Assembly: GCA_937902605.1 (NCBI GenBank)
Contig: CALFNC010000448.1
Span: forward strand, 1 to 5,071
Source of the DNA: an uncultured Acidobacteriota bacterium
Lineage (GTDB): Bacteria > Acidobacteriota > Thermoanaerobaculia > UBA5066
Reading direction: 5' to 3'
Length of the DNA: 5,071 nt
Position numbers and translations under genes: made by a program. The notes under the pieces are model-generated. The model had not been told where the DNA came from. It saw nothing but the letters and a program-made list of their open reading frames with translations, and made no database searches. Below, piece by piece: positions 5,019-5,071 of this stretch. Each line of letters starts with the position of its first letter. The first letter of the stretch is position 1.

Positions 5019-5071
5019 AGATCGGAAGAGCGTCGTGTAGGGAAAGAGTGTAGATCTCGGTGGTCGCCGTA
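5019..5071. other. Illumina TruSeq universal adapter, not biological sequence
   Basis: From AGATCGGAAGAGCGTCGTGT at 5019 to the window end, the 53 bases match, without mismatch, the reverse complement of the Illumina TruSeq universal adapter as I know it. The contig stops five bases short of that oligonucleotide's end. Open frames running into it are false: the + strand frame from 4775 acquires a spurious tail IGRASCRERV and stop at 5053, a familiar signature of adapter contamination in protein databases. Confidence 0.98.

Noticed and set aside
4775..5053. A 92-codon open frame starting inside the GGDEF fragment
   Set aside because: Its ATG is the conserved Met of the GGDEF M-Y-x-x-K motif, not a start, and its last codons and stop are adapter sequence.

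Overview
The window is a GC-rich fragment from a Gram-negative (diderm) bacterium. The evidence is an outer-membrane beta-barrel protein, periplasmic thiol-redox proteins with Sec signal peptides, and strong G/C preference at third codon positions. The phylum cannot be fixed from the sequence. The right end carries Illumina adapter sequence, so this is a short-read assembly contig with a real end there, and the terminal few hundred bases deserve less trust.

Layout. Positions 1-1041 (+) hold the C-terminal part of an M16 (insulinase/pitrilysin-like) peptidase whose zinc-binding half is cut off at the left edge. A 55-bp convergent gap (1042-1096) contains a hairpin that could terminate transcription from both sides. 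From 4556 down to 1097, on the minus strand, lies a compact four-gene operon. In transcription order it encodes: a stand-alone DsbD N-terminal (alpha) domain protein; an exported TlpA-like thioredoxin fused to a DUF4266 domain ending in GCGCN; a DUF3570 outer-membrane beta-barrel protein; and an ApbE-family FAD:protein FMN transferase. The last three genes overlap by 13-14 bases at each junction, and the start of the DUF3570 gene is set by a perfect AGGAGG inside the end of the thioredoxin gene.

How the genes may work together. ApbE enzymes attach FMN through a phosphoester to Ser/Thr in a D-x-x-[S/T]-G-A-[T/S] motif. The DUF3570 barrel directly upstream of apbE carries D-A-I-S-G-A-S, an exact fit. 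The inference is a flavinylated outer-membrane barrel served by a dedicated transferase, with a thiol-redox branch (DsbD-alpha, TlpA, and the two-cysteine GCGCN tail) encoded in the same transcript. I know the DUF4266/DUF3570/ApbE/thioredoxin neighbourhood as a recurring but functionally uncharacterised association. The covalent thioredoxin-DUF4266 fusion and the flavinylation motif in the barrel are the most informative things here.

Right end. After the operon's upstream region (4557-4699) there is an orphan C-terminal piece of a GGDEF (diguanylate cyclase) domain on the + strand (about 4700-4816). It has no room for the rest of its gene and probably a one-base frameshift. Next comes the possible start of a small membrane protein (4914-5018), cut by 53 bases of Illumina TruSeq universal adapter (5019-5071).
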